Source: Trogon surrucura
Lineage: Eukaryota; Chordata; Aves; Trogoniformes; Trogonidae
Assembly (NCBI GenBank): GCA_020746105.1
Contig: CM036629.1
Coordinates: forward strand, 7,405,501 to 7,469,500
DNA: 64,000 nt
Reading direction: 5' to 3'
Numbering within the stretch: the stretch's first letter is position 1; every line of letters starts with the position of its first letter. The position numbers and the translations under genes were made by a program. Below the pieces are notes generated by a model. It was not told the DNA's origin. It did no database searches and worked only from the letters and a program-made list of their open reading frames with translations. Below are positions 36,859 through 48,976 of this stretch, one piece after another.

Positions 36859-39394
36859 CTGGAAGGAGCAACAAGGGAGCTTTGAAAATTCAATTCCCCC
36901 ATTCAATTCCCCAATTTGAGAAGATCCAAATGATACCCCTCCATCTCCAGGCTGCGGCATCCTTCAGAAGAGGAGGAAAGTAAGGCTTCTCCACCCAGTT
37001 TCGTGATTAGACCATAGCGGCAGAGTCAAGATTCATAGAAATAAAACCACAGAGCTAAGATTTCCTGAACCAAAACAGCTTTTTCCTGTGGGTGCAGCCC
37101 CACCAGGGCCTGCTGGAATTTCTCATCTTCCCTCCCCGCCATTAATTTTGGAACCCCATTTAGTGGAACTATTAACCAAACCTCTATTAACATCCAAACT
37201 GTCCTTTACAGCTCTTTAGAAGCGTTTTGGTGAGAACAGAAGGAAGGTAAATGTCACTTCACTGCTTCATTTTGCGCGAGCGGCTGACCCGATGTGACTT
37301 TATGCCCGACCCTACTAAGTACTCGAAATATTACGAAATAATATTTCACCTTAACCTTAAACCCAGGGATGGCTGCTGCCCCGAGCGTTCATGAAACCAG
37401 ACCACTTCCCTACTTTGCAAACCAAATGTCCACCCCTTCCTGCAAGGAGCCTGGTGATGTTTTTAGCTAATGGAGCACAGAGTTCAATACTCTGATTAAG
37501 GACTATAAGCTTCTCAAGGCTAATTTACCTGGTTGAAGTTGCAAAAATTATCTACCAGATATGACTCCTTCCAGGCATGAAATTACTGCAGTGCCCAAGA
37601 GCATTTCTCCACAGAGGGCCCTAATTTTTCACTTACCACCCAAACTCAGGGCTCCCTACAGGCATTGGAGGCTGTAACAGCAGAAATAAAACCAGGAAAC
37701 CATTAAACGAACACGAGCAATTAAGATCAAATATAAATGCAACATATGGGAAGGCAGACTTTAAGCAGACTTAAGACTTTATCCTAACAGCGGCTCTTCT
37801 TCAGCATCCTTAGCCAGCAAGCAGCACGGGCTAAGAGGTCTAGGGGCCGCTCTTCTTCCAGGCACCAGCCTGCCAACCACCTCTCTTCATTCACGTCACA
37901 CAAAGCGAGCTCACAGGGAAGGGCAAGAAGAGAAGAACAACCCAGAAAGTACATCTCGAGCACCAACATAAAACAAAACACAAGCTTCTACAGCATTCAC
38001 TAAGCACTGCTTTGGAGTAGAAGTGATTGCCCCTCCCCTTCTGGTCAAGCAGACCAAGAAACAGATGGATTTGTCTACTTATTTTCTGGGAGTTGGAAAA
38101 GCAGTGCTCTCATACCTGCCTATACACTAAATTTTTTTACATCCCGAGTAAAAGCACAGATCGTACGCCCTCCCGCTTCCATCCATTCCACATCACCTTT
38201 TTTTGTGTGGATTTGCTGTATATAACATGACCTGTGCAAAGATGATCAATCCCCTCCCCTCAAGCTCTACAAACATCCTGCAAGCAAGGCAGTAGCTTGA
38301 CTCTTTTACTCCCCAAACAGCCACAGCCTTGTATGTGTTCATGATATTGGGTCCTCGACCATTTCAAGAAACTACAAGGTTGCCATTTCCTTTTGTTCTT
38401 GCAAGAAATCCAAGAGCTCAGAGCCATCCCACAGACACGAGGACATGCTGCAGCAAGAGCTGGGATTTAAAAGCTGGAAACAACTATTTTTCAAGAGAAA
38501 TCTAATGAGGTTGATACAACATTAATCTGGATTTCAGCGTTTTATTACTGGGTCTGGAGAATAACTGGATTATTTGTTCCAATTTTCTAACTGTAATTTC
38601 ACTTCACTTGAAATTAATCCTGTTCATCATGCCCATGATGCATACTTCAGAGCCCTCGACCCACCCCAGAAATTATGGAAGGATTGCAATTTCTCCTCTG
38701 CTCCAAGCTCTGGCGTTTTGGGTTCAGAGCACAAACACCCTGACCCAAGGCACAGGGACCAGATGCGGCAGGACAAAACAGATAAAACCATCTAGACAAG
38801 CAATAAACGTGCCCAGGGCTGGGGTAAAACTCCTGGAAACCCAGATGTATCGGAGCAGGGTGCCAAGCTGATGAGTACCAGGGACATCCAAGCTTCAGCC
38901 TCCTCCTCAAGGCTCCCTTTACTCCAGGTATCTACCGCTAAGCTAGAAGTCTCTGCCACCGCTGCAAGGTGCATTGCAATTTTAGAAACCATTAAACACC
39001 ATTCTACCTCCCCAGACTTGCTCTTAGTCCAGGCAGGCAGTTAAAAATCCTGCCGAGCACCACACAGCTGCTGCATCGCTGCTGTCGGCCCTCCTGCCAA
39101 GAAAACTGCCTCCCCTCCCGCCCGTTGGCCAGACACTACCTATGGACAGGTAATTTGTGCTGCTCTTGGGAGGATTCGCTTCATGTAGAGCCCAGTCTTG
39201 CTTCCTGAATCACCACAGGCTACTCGGTGGCTGCAGACAGCCCAAAGGGACAGCAGCTGGCCAGGGAACCGTTGGTGTGACCGTGCTCCCAGTAGCAACT
39301 GTCATCTGGGCAGGTGGTTTCTGAGTGGCCAGTAGAACCTGGGAGGTAACTGCCCGGACTTGGCTGCTCAGCATCCCCTCTCCTCAACCAGTAC

Positions 39395-39985
39395 AGCCTC
39401 GGCAGGCAGAGCAGGACGTCTAGGGATGTTCTCCTGCCCCTCTGCTCTGCCCTGGGGAGACCACCCCTGGAATCCTGTGTCCAGTTTGGGGCTCCCCAGT
39501 TCCAGAGAGACAGGGACCTACTGGAGAGAGTCCAAGGGAGAGCTACGAGGGTGATCAAGGGACTGAACATCTCTGCTGTGAAAAGAGACTGAGAGACCTG
39601 GGGCTGTTCAGCCTTGAAAGGAGACGGCTGAGAGGGGACCTTATTGATGTAGAGAAATATCTGAGGGGTGGGGGTCGAGGGGAAGGGGACAATCTCTTCT
39701 CAGTGGTGCCCAGCAACAGAACAAAGAATAATGGGTTTAAGTTAGAACATGGGAAGTTGCACCTCAACCTGAGGAGAAACTTCATTGCTGTGCGGGTGCC
39801 GGAGCCCTGGCCCAGGCTGCCCAGAGAGGGTGTGGAGTCTCCTGCTCTGGAGACTTTCAAACCCCGCCTGGACGCGTTCCTGTGTGGCTGCCCTGGGTGA
39901 CCCTGCTCTGGCAGGGGGTTGCACTTGGATGATCTTTTGAGCTCCCTTCCAACCCCTGACATTCTATGATTCTACGATTTTACCA
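39395..39985 (+). mobile_element. CR1 retrotransposon, 5'-truncated, 0.6 kb (copy A of inverted pair)
   Basis: Starts near GATGTTCTCCTGCCCCTCTG and ends ATTCTATGATTCTACG. The 3' coding part encodes NRTKNNGFKLEHGKL and [20 protein letters not shown]. The 65-codon frame at 39703-39900 is identical in protein to that of the reverse-strand copy at 45809-46006. It lies in the probable HYDIN first intron, antisense to HYDIN. Confidence 0.95.
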
Positions 39986-42485
39986 GGACCTCAAAGAAAG
40001 AGAGTTCAAAGCTCGACATCTGCCAAGTCTGCTCGTTTCTCCGCTGCTGAGCTCCTCCTGCTCTAACACGGGGAGACACCGCGCTGCGAGGGGCAGGGTG
40101 CGGTGTGGAGAAGCTTCTCAAAACAGCAGCAGGTCACCCTGATACAAAAAGTCCACTAACCCAGTAAAGAGTCCGGGTTTACCACCTTAACTAGTCGCAC
40201 TCCAAGGGAACAGATGGATGTCGATGCATTTGAGGCTTCAAGATTTCTGCAGCTCCACACAAGTGGTGACCAGGCTTTTTGCCTCAAACTTTCCTCAGTA
40301 TCATAATTAGTCAGCTTGGACTCTCCTCTGGCACTTTCAAACGCCGCTGAAATGCCTTGATGAAGTTATAGCCTTGCAAACCGCTGCAGCCCATCTATTT
40401 CTTAAACATCTCACTCCGCAGTGAATGATTGCGGTGGTATTAGAAAGTACGCCTCAGAGTAGCATTTGTTAATGTTCCGCCAGCTTCAGATAAATTAATT
40501 TAGACACTGTAGACAAGCTAATCATCTCCTTGTTTAAGGAGTAAAGAAAAAAGTTTCCACGCTGACTTACAAAGCAAGAATGTAATTTCTATTCTGCTCG
40601 TCCGGGCAGGACCCCGATCGCAGCGACGTAAGAGAACCAGCGAATCGCCGACAGAGCCTTCGGGGGCATCCTCTGTTGTCGCACCTGGTGAACACCCCAT
40701 CTGATGAGCTTGTTCCAATTAACTGTGCACACACATTAAAACACATGCAACACCAGCCAAGGACACCCAGCTTACAAGAGCATCTCAGCTGCCAGGGAGC
40801 TTCACATATTTTCAGCGCGGCATATGCCATAAACAAAAGCTTCTCATGAGACTCTCGGCCACAGGCAAACCAAATCATCACACCTGCTTGGCAGGGAATG
40901 ATGAACCCGCAGTTTGAAAACCTGCATTCATTATTTAAGGGGTTTACAGTTCAATCTGGGAGGATCCAAGCCCTAGAAAACAAAAAACAAACCCAAAAAA
41001 CAAGTCTCTCCAGTCAGCTAGCCTGCAGAAACTTGCTCCAAAACACCTCCCATACGGTGTCCAGCCACAAATCTAAGCAGAACTAGAGAGCCCAGGTGAA
41101 GAAACCTCAGATGTGACCCCCTTCTGTGTTCAAGGCACCAAGAGAGAAGTGCCGTAAGGAAAGGGAACTGGATGGTGGCGGATGCTTCCCATCTCACAAG
41201 GCAGAACTTGGAGCGAGACCCATCAAATCTCACATTTGGTCTGAGATGCACCCACAGGGCTGCCACCTTGTGCTCCTTGCCAAAACTCCAGCACCTTAGA
41301 AGCAACGTTAGAACCTCACCTGCTCAGCACCGACACAATCCCTGCCTGCTGTTTGCAAACAGCAAAGCTGGAGCCTGGTTTCATGCTCAGAAAACTTGTT
41401 CAGAGAAGCCTCAGGCACTTAGCAAAGGGAACCTGCAAAGCATCTTCACAGAGCTGCATGGCAGAAGTGACACAAAACCCACGCAAGGCTTGCAAACACC
41501 TCGGCACTCGATACCAAACCTAATGCTGGCGTCTCGATCTGCTCCTATCAGCCTCAACAATCCTGCTCCCATGCTTGGCGGTGCTGCTGCTATTCATCTC
41601 ACCATCTATTTTCCAGCCCAAACCTCCCTGCCCTCCCAGGTGGATGGAGGAGGCAAAAATCCTGCTTGTCAGCCCCGACAAGGTCACTTCCACATTTCCT
41701 GCATGGAGGAAGCAAAAGAGCAAAAAGCCTGCTCTGCAGGCTGGCAGCTAGGATGCTCAAGAGCTACGGAAAAGACGTGGCTCAGGGACTTTGCTCCCCG
41801 GATTACCAAGTCTTTTAGCTAATGACTAATGTGCAATGCATAAGCAGTCTCTGGAGGAAAGAAGAAAGAGACCAGCATCATCTTCCAAGCAAAGGAAAAA
41901 AAAAATTTCTTTTCTTGATGTGGGCTCACAGCTGGTACAGAGACTGGGCAGAGAAGAAGGGTCTGCACAGGATCACCCTACTCCCAACATTGTTTGGCCA
42001 TGAGCTCTGTTACAGGTAAATAAAAGCATCTGCGCTTCTCTTTAGGGCAATATTAACCTCGAACACTACCTGGCTCATGCTATGGGCAACCAAAGTATCC
42101 GTAGACACAAGGCAAAGCTTGACACAAACGCAGCCGTGCCAGGACCTGGAAAATTCAAAAGGCTCCACAGCACAGACACAGGCAGGGAGAGGCCCTTGGG
42201 GAGCTTGCAAAAGCTGCGCCGAGGAAGATGTGAGCGCTTAGATACAGGCCTAAAGCATCCAGATCCCTTCGTGCCTGTGTCCAACAGATTCCCTCCGTAA
42301 AACGAAGCTGAACAGCTCTCTGAAGGCACTGAGCTGAAAAAGACAGGAAATTAAGGATAAGCAGCAAATTTCTTAATGGACATTAAGAAAAAAGGAAAGT
42401 TTCACACAAAGGCACAGCTCCAAGCCTATACAGGCCCCATGGCCATCACTACAGCTCTTCCTTCAAGGGACCCCACATCACTCAC

Positions 42486-42706
42486 GTCAAAGAGGGAGCA
42501 CCAACCTCCGAGCTGGTCTGATACCAGCCGAATTTAGAAGCTGGGGATATCTCAGCACACCCTGCACTAGAATACACTACACCCAGCTTTGCTTGTAGGA
42601 GTAGACTAGTGGCTGAGTCTTGCTTCAGCATCAACATTCTTCTTCCACAAAGATAAGCCATCTCTCTCTGGAGTAATTTGTTAATTTGCCTTTCTATTAC
42701 ACTTTG
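42486..42706 (-). other. Exon-like segment, function unknown (221 nt)
   Basis: Flanked on the minus strand by a strong acceptor (TCTTATTCTTCCAG, AG at 42708-42707) and a strong donor (GAC|GTGAGT at 42485). One frame is open throughout, reading QSVIERQINKLLQREMAYLC then GRRMLMLKQD. I do not recognise the protein. Joined directly to the HYDIN ATG exon its frame does not match the HYDIN frame, so if spliced it would be an untranslated HYDIN exon, part of another transcript, or a decoy. It could be chance. Confidence 0.3.
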
Positions 42707-43332
42707 CTGGAAGAATAAGACAGGAGACGCGTTAAAAGTGAGAATCAGGATGCTACTGAACAATTTTGTTCGGTTAAATCATCTTGCCCTGTTCAGGCTT
42801 AAGTAGCAAGATCACACTTCTTGCCTAGAAATCACCTGCTTAGCTATAATTACCATATAAACAGCATCTCAAGGAAGCCAGGAAAGGAGAAGCAGAATTT
42901 CCAGGACTAATCTCTTGCCTCTCCAGCCCACTGCTAAGTGGCTGAGTGCTTTCTAAATCAAGTCTTGCTACTCAGGGAGACTCACCTGTCACCTTTATAT
43001 TCCAGTCCCTCTGTATTTCATCACTTCGGTATTGTCATCCTGCAATTTATTACAAAAGCTTTACCATAGCCGAGATAATGAACAGAAGCCTATTGCTACA
43101 CCTTCTGGTTATTTCTTTTAAGAAGCTTCAACTGTCAGCTGACAGTGAGATGACCAAGCTCCCTTCCAAGGGTCGGCTGGAGATTCCTCAGCTCCACATA
43201 CCTATAATTTACAACTTTAGCCCTTGCCTTAAGTACACCCAGTATTATTTTCCCTGTCTCAGCTGCCTCTCCCAGCATCTAGCCTGGCTTTGCACCTCCC
43301 TTGTTATTTACTCTGACATCCTGACCACATCT

Positions 43333-43960
43333 CAGAGAATTATAGAATTGTTTAGGTTGGAAAAGACCTTTAAGATCAAGTCCAACCATTAACCCAGCCC
43401 TGCCCGGTCCATCGCTAAATGGTGTCCCTGAGCACCACACCTACCCAGCTTTGAAATATCTCCAGGGATGGGGACTCCTGGGCAGCCTGTGCCAGGGCTT
43501 GACAACGCTTTCGGGGTAGAAATTTTTCCTGATGTCCAATTTAAACCTTCTCTGAAGCAACTTGAAGCTGTTTCCTCTCATCCTCTCCCTTCTTACTTGG
43601 GAGAAGGGACCGACCCCATCTTGCTACACCCTCCTGTCAGGGACTTGTAGAGAACAAAAAGGTCTCCCCTCAGCCTCTTCTTCTCCAGCTGAACAACCCC
43701 AGCTCCCTCAGCTGCATCACACTTGATCTCCAGACCCTTCCCCAGCTCCGTTGCCCTTCTCTGGACACGCTCCAGCCCCTCCGTGTCTCTCTTGTCATGA
43801 GAAGCCCAAAACCAAACAGAGGACTGAGGTGTGACCTCACCAGCACCAATTACAGGGGAGACATCCCTGCCCTGGTCCTGCTGGCCACGCTACTTCTGAT
43901 CCAGGTCAGGGTGCTTTTGGCCTTTTTGGCCACCTGGGCACACTGCTGGCTCATTCAGCT
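43333..43960 (-). mobile_element. CR1 retrotransposon, 5'-truncated, 0.63 kb
   Basis: On the minus strand it begins around GAGCCAGCAGTGTGCCCAGG and ends with the complement of GAGAATTATAGAATTGTTTA. It includes [16 protein letters not shown]-like coding and the QGLTTLSG-type W-R-x-L region. Diverged in several positions and of a different subtype from the 39.4/45.7-kb pair. Sense to HYDIN. Confidence 0.92.
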
Positions 43961-45280
43961 GCACCAAGGGCCACTCTCAGCATCCCTGAAAACCACCCAC
44001 TCTGCTTCTGAGCCATCTCTTCTCTCCTGCAGCATCAATTTGCCGCGCACAGCACAGGCTGCACCAGGCTCGCATCCTGACCAGCTGCCTTCACCAGGCA
44101 GGATCCCCAGAGTTGTCCAAAACGCTCCTACAAATCTCGGTCAAAACTGTTTTAACCTCCAACTTGCAAACCTTCTCACAGAGAGTTATGTGTGTTCATG
44201 CTCAGTTCTCACACAAGCGTTTCCATCTCTGGAAGAACGTAAACATTAATTTGAAGATACCAAACGGGAGGCAGATAATCAATCAAAAGCAGAAGCAGGA
44301 ATGTAACCCCCAACACAACCTTGGCTGGCTCGCACCCAATTCTCTGGTGCACACACACACGTTATTGGCTGCCAGAAGAGTAAATATTCTGTATTTACCA
44401 GATAACTACCGTAATTCTGCAACACCAAGGTGTTGAGAGAGAAAACTTTGGCTTCGCTGACCTCTTCCCCATCCTTCAGTTAAAGGGCAAGGATGGACAA
44501 CTTGCTAGGAATAATCTGCACCTTCCTGGAACAGTGTAAGCTTTATATTTTCCCTAAATGTATCCAGGAATTGCTTCTTCTCACAAAATGACCTGTGGAT
44601 TTAAAAGTTTAGTTGGGGCAAGTTAGCTTTGCAGTTACTTCTACTTAGGCCATCTGTTGCATTTTTTATCATAAGCCTTCACAGCATTTTGTAGACAGAA
44701 AAAGAATAAAAATCTCAGTCCTCATTTACAGACTGGTCAACGCAGATGAAAAATTAAGACCAAACCATCCAAAGGCCACGTGCAAGATAAAGAGGGCAAG
44801 ACCAGCAGCGGCGAGGCAGGCAGCCTCCATTCCCTCCACATTTAACCAGAAGTGTGGATGCAAAAATCACATCATCCCCCCGCGGAAAGAAAGGACTTTC
44901 AGGAGGTTTCTCTTTCAGGGAGCAAACCTTGTTGCTCCCTGCCCAGCTCTGGTGGGGGGTTGCGGGAGAAGGGATTCCAAACTCCCAGTCGCCAGGTACC
45001 TCTCACCTCAGCTCAGCAACCCCCTCAAGTTTGCTCTAAATCCTCTCCCCTCCAAAAAACCTGTTTCCTTGCAGGGAAACCGATTGCACAGGAGGATGAG
45101 CACAGCCAGGAGACCAAAGTCGTTCTGTCCCAGGCACGCCCCTGCCTCCCAACACGAGCTCCCTCCCAGGTCTCTTCTCAGCCCCGCGCCCTCCAGCACC
45201 GAAAAACCTGGTATTTCAGCCAGGGAGGGGACGCAGCACAGGGGTGGGGTCACCGGTAGCCCCCCACCTTCCCCACTCAC

Positions 45281-45308
45281 GCCACTGGATCTCCACGAGC
45301 CTGCTGGG
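45281..45308 (-). promoter_or_regulatory. HYDIN: Candidate HYDIN noncoding first exon (3' end at donor)
   Basis: A strong minus-strand donor, TGGC|GTGAGT, lies at 45280 about 40 bases downstream of an RFX X-box. The exon's 5' end is not visible; 45308 is only a guess placed just past the forkhead motif. Splicing it to the acceptor at 36859 would give a leader with no ATG before the HYDIN start. Confidence 0.3.
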
Positions 45309-45309
45309 C

Positions 45310-45316
45310 TGTTTGT
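45310..45316 (+). promoter_or_regulatory. Forkhead (FOXJ1-type) motif
   Basis: TGTTTGT, fitting the forkhead core TGTTTRY, four bases from the X-box at 45321. FOXJ1 is known to act together with RFX factors on motile-cilia genes such as HYDIN. Confidence 0.4.
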
Positions 45317-45320
45317 CCTG

Positions 45321-45334
45321 GTTCCCAAAGCAAC
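45321..45334. promoter_or_regulatory. RFX X-box motif
   Basis: GTTCCCAAAGCAAC fits the X-box pattern GTHNYY-2-RRNAAC in both half-sites with a two-base spacer (AA instead of AT). RFX2/RFX3 sites of this kind mark promoters of ciliary genes. Confidence 0.5.
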
Positions 45335-45350
45335 AAGGAGGCTTGCCAAC

Positions 45351-45364
45351 ACCACCATGGCAAC
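45351..45364. promoter_or_regulatory. RFX X-box half-site
   Basis: ACCACCATGGCAAC has a full right half (GGCAAC) and the AT spacer, but its left half is poor. It lies 16 bases beyond the first X-box. Confidence 0.35.
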
Positions 45365-45732
45365 AGCAGGGACGCTGCCAGGGGAAGAGGTAGCAGTGGC
45401 TTGAGGAGGCAGAGGGGACATGAATGCTCAGCACTCAGCTCGTCCCCAAAGAGGAGCCCCCCCTTTGCTCCAGCAGGCTCCATGGAGACCCAGAAAGCAT
45501 CACGGGAGCCCAGGTCTGTCACACAGCTTCAAAAACTCACTCTCCTGGCTTCAGCACTGCCACATCTTCACTTGTGTTATCCCAGAACAGAGCAGTGGAC
45601 AGAAAAATTCACGACAGAACCCAAAGTGTTTCTTCCCAGATCTAAGCAAGCGAGCCCACATGCAGAACTGGTCGCAGGCAGAGTCGTGCGCCACCTGGAA
45701 ACGCCCTGTAAGTGCACACATCCTCAAAAAAT

Positions 45733-46408
45733 CATAGATTCATAGAATGCTGGGGGTCGGAAGGGACCTCTAGAGATCATCCAACTGCAACCCCCTGCCA
45801 GAGCAGGGTCACCCAGGGCAGCCACACAGGAACGCATCCAGGCGGGGTTTGAAAGTCTCCAGAGCAGGAGACTCCACACCCTCTCTGGGCAGCCTGGGCC
45901 AGGGCTCCGGCACCCGCACAGCAATGAAGTTTCTCCTCAGGTTGAGGTGCAACTTCCCATGTTCTAACTTAAACCCATTATTCTTTGTTCTGTTGCTGGG
46001 CACCACTGAGAAGAGATTGTCCCCTTCCCCTCGACCCCCACCCCTCAGATATTTCTCTACGTCAATAAGGTCCCCTCTCAGCCGTCTCCTTTCAAGGTTG
46101 AACAGCCCCAGGTCTCTCAGTCTCTCTTCACAGCAGAGATGTTCAGTCCCTTCATCACCCTCGTAGCTCTCCCTTGGACTCTCTCCAGTAGGTCCCTGTC
46201 TCTCTGGAACTGGGGAGCCCCAAACTGGACACAGGATTCCAGGGGTGGTCTTCCCAGGGCAGAGTAGAGGGGCAGGAGAACCTCCCTAGCCCTGCTGGAC
46301 ACAGTTTTCTTAATGCCCCCCAGGATCCCACTGGCCCTCTTGGTCACAGGGACACGTTGCTGTCCCAGGGACAACTCACGGTCTGCTAGGACTCCAAGGT
46401 GGAGTTAC
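45733..46408 (-). mobile_element. CR1 retrotransposon, 5'-truncated, 0.67 kb (copy B of inverted pair)
   Basis: The minus strand reads through the CR1 ORF2 C-terminus (REVLLPLYSALGRPPLESCV, LLERVQGRATRVMKG, then NRTKNNGFKLEHGKL) and ends at the octamer complement AATCATAGATTCATAGAATG. Nearly identical to copy A at 39395-39985. It starts about 370 bases from the candidate X-box cluster. Confidence 0.95.
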
Positions 46409-48068
46409 AACAGTGCACAGAGGTGCCAGCACTACACTCAAAAGGGATTATCTGCTCTCTTTGTCGTAACCCAGTTCCCCCAGCTCACCTGCCTTGCTGA
46501 CATCTCATGCCTCCCAGGACACCAATACACAAACCAGTACAACTGACCGTGTCATTCTCAGAGAAGCCCTGTAATAAATAAACCCCGATAAGTACAGCTT
46601 AACAGACACAGCTCTAAACTCTTTACCAGACCCTTATTTCCTCCCTCCAGATGGGCTCTGAGCTGCCTCCACCTGTGGTCTGCTCAAACAGATGTATTTC
46701 TGCCCAGAGCTCTTGTGCAGGGTCTGACACAGGGCTAAAGGGAGGTCAGGGCTTGCTCAAATCCCTCATGTTCTCCGAGGCCAGAGATGTTCCTGCAACC
46801 AGGGAGATGGATCTGGTTGTTCCCATCACAGTGGAGAACTGAAGTTGCATAAGATGGCAAGCAAGCGCTTCCAAATCAGATATCTGGAGATTAATTCCTC
46901 CTCTACAGTGAGCATCGCCAGTATTTCATTAAGAATCCATCAAGGACACCTCAAACTCCAAGCCTTGGGCAAACGCCATGGGATTGCAGAGTGTGAGAAT
47001 AATTATCTGAAAGAACACGTTGTCTATTCATCTCACCCGCACTTTCCCCTCCTCAAAACAAAAAGGCTCCTGCCCAAATATCCAGACCCGAGAAGACCCA
47101 CGGTCATTAACGCACCTTGCCAGGGAACACGTGCGCTGGGTTTCTGGGTAGCAGCAAGACTTTGGGCAAGGCTCACCCCGTGCCACAGGAAAGGGACGTG
47201 GTGGAACGCCCGATTCTCAGCACACAGGTTCTTCCAAGGTCTATACAGGAAAAAGGAAAAAAAAAAAGTCACCCTGGTACACAGCCCATTACCCTCTGCA
47301 TGAGCACAACTCAGGCTCATCCTCCTCTGAGCATACTTTGACCTCAGAGTTAGGTGTTACCTCTGAGCAGATTCATTTTTCCCCTCATCTTCCCTACACT
47401 GCTACAGAGATGAGCCAGTCATGAACTGACAGAGGGGAAATACAAGGCTCTGAGGTCAGGGAAGCAGGCAAAAATGCAACCTGCACTTCTCCCCAGCCAC
47501 TGCTTTCCTTCATCAGCCTCAGAGCAGCGAAGGTCAGTTTACCCACCCCCATTTTACCAAGTAAACCTTGAGATATGGTTATTTCACTGTATTTTCCTCA
47601 CATTGATTAAGACCCATCAAGGTCCTAGAGATGTTGCACAAAGTTTAGGCAGGTTTAGGTTTTTTTTTTTCCTTGACAGGTTCATTCCACAAGTAAACCA
47701 GAGTTCACAGTACAGGAGAAGCCTGAGACAGGGGAGCTCAAACATGCTGGACAGGGAAAAACACACTGAATATTTTTTTATGCACGTGCCTTGAGTCCAA
47801 AACCTTTTTTTACGTTGGCTCCTCTTCCCACATCCCACCACCCAGAGGGCACTAGCTCAGTCAGGATCTTCAGCCTCCCTGCAGTGGGAGAGCCTGGATA
47901 TCCCTCAAAAACCTGCTCCCAGCCCAGAGGTAGGCAAACTCCCTTTGCCAGGGCCTGAAACACCCAAGACAAAACCCTCGGAGACAGCAGGGAATAACTG
48001 ATGCAGCCCTGCAAGTGGGGAGCTGCAGGGACCCTGGTGTTCAAGCAGAAGGGGACTGGTGGTCTCTG

Positions 48069-48107
48069 AAAAAAAAATTAAAATAAATAAATAAAATAAA
48101 ATTTAAA
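48069..48107. repeat. A-rich (AAAT/AAAAT)n microsatellite
   Basis: A-run, then ATAAATAAATAAAATAAAAT units. Confidence 0.85.
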
Positions 48108-48976
48108 AGCCAGCTTTATTTGATTCTGCTTTTGCACAACAAAGCCCTTGGGGAGCTCGGGCGTTTTACAAAACACACGCATCCTGCCAAAGCTGCTTAA
48201 TTTCTGACGGCAGGGAAGGTGAACGCTGCAGATTATTACTTTTTCTAGCTACCGGGGATTTTGAGGGATCAGAATACACCGCATTCCCAGAGAACGCGGC
48301 GGGGAGATGTCACTGCAGGTGTACGCTACGAGCCAGACTGCTGGCAGCTGAGCTGGGGGAGGTCACAGCCAGCTCGTCCTTTAGCTTCTTCACCGTAACC
48401 AAGGCTCCCGACAGCCACGGGCACCAGGCAGCCCTGCCCAGCTGCCACTTTTGCACAGCGATGGGTCTGAAATTAAAGTCAGTGTGGGTGTACGTACTCT
48501 GCAAGCCTCCACGCACGCTTCAGGACACCCCTGCAGGATGCAGAAGATCACAGCTGCAGCTTTCTGTCCCAGTGTTGGGCTTCACCACACTCCGAGATGG
48601 AAAAGCCTTCAGAGCAACCCTCTCGCAGAGCTTGCTGCCCAGACACACAGCTGTAGCTCAGACTGGGAACCAGAGGGAAGACCATGTCTCTTCCAGACTT
48701 CTTCCTCAAGACAAGGCTTATCAGCTCCAGGAAGGTTTGCAAGCTAGGCACAAATTAAAGCATCAACCACCTCCCCCCAGGGTAGACGCACAAAAGAGAG
48801 CGGCGAAACTGGAATTCACACCCCTGTGGATGTCCAGGGACTCAGAAGTGACAAGGTTTACATCACTGCCACCCCCCGCCTCCATCCCTGGGGTTGTACA
48901 TCCCCACCTCTGCTCCCACAGGGACCAATAAGCCCCTCCTTGCCTTGCCAACACCCTCTCCGTGCCAGCAGCTCAC

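Larger units (their letters stand above)
36859..45280 (-). other. Probable HYDIN 5'-UTR intron (hypothesis; no coding gene seen)
   Basis: If transcription starts near 45.3 kb, this 8.4-kb stretch is the first intron. It carries CR1 copies at 39395-39985 (+) and 43333-43960 (-) and an exon-like segment at 42486-42706. The stretches 36859-39394 and 39986-42485 hold no recognised gene. A 216-codon plus-strand frame at 41172-41822 has no protein-like features. Confidence 0.45.

Noticed and set aside
41172-41822. Longest plus-strand open frame outside CR1 (216 codons)
   Set aside because: No domain, no repeated or conserved motif, low-quality composition (many scattered Ser, Pro, Cys and His), no promoter or splice context. 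Best explained as chance in a long non-coding stretch.
44852-45404. Overlapping 135- and 150-codon plus-strand frames near the candidate promoter
   Set aside because: Pro/Ser-rich frames in a GC-rich segment are expected by chance. They run over the X-box cluster and have no recognisable domain.
48302-48467. Possible terminal exon after TTTAATTTCAG, minus strand
   Set aside because: The frame that reads well needs phase 2 input, while the nearby exon-like segment at 48977-49060 ends in phase 1 and would hit a stop here.
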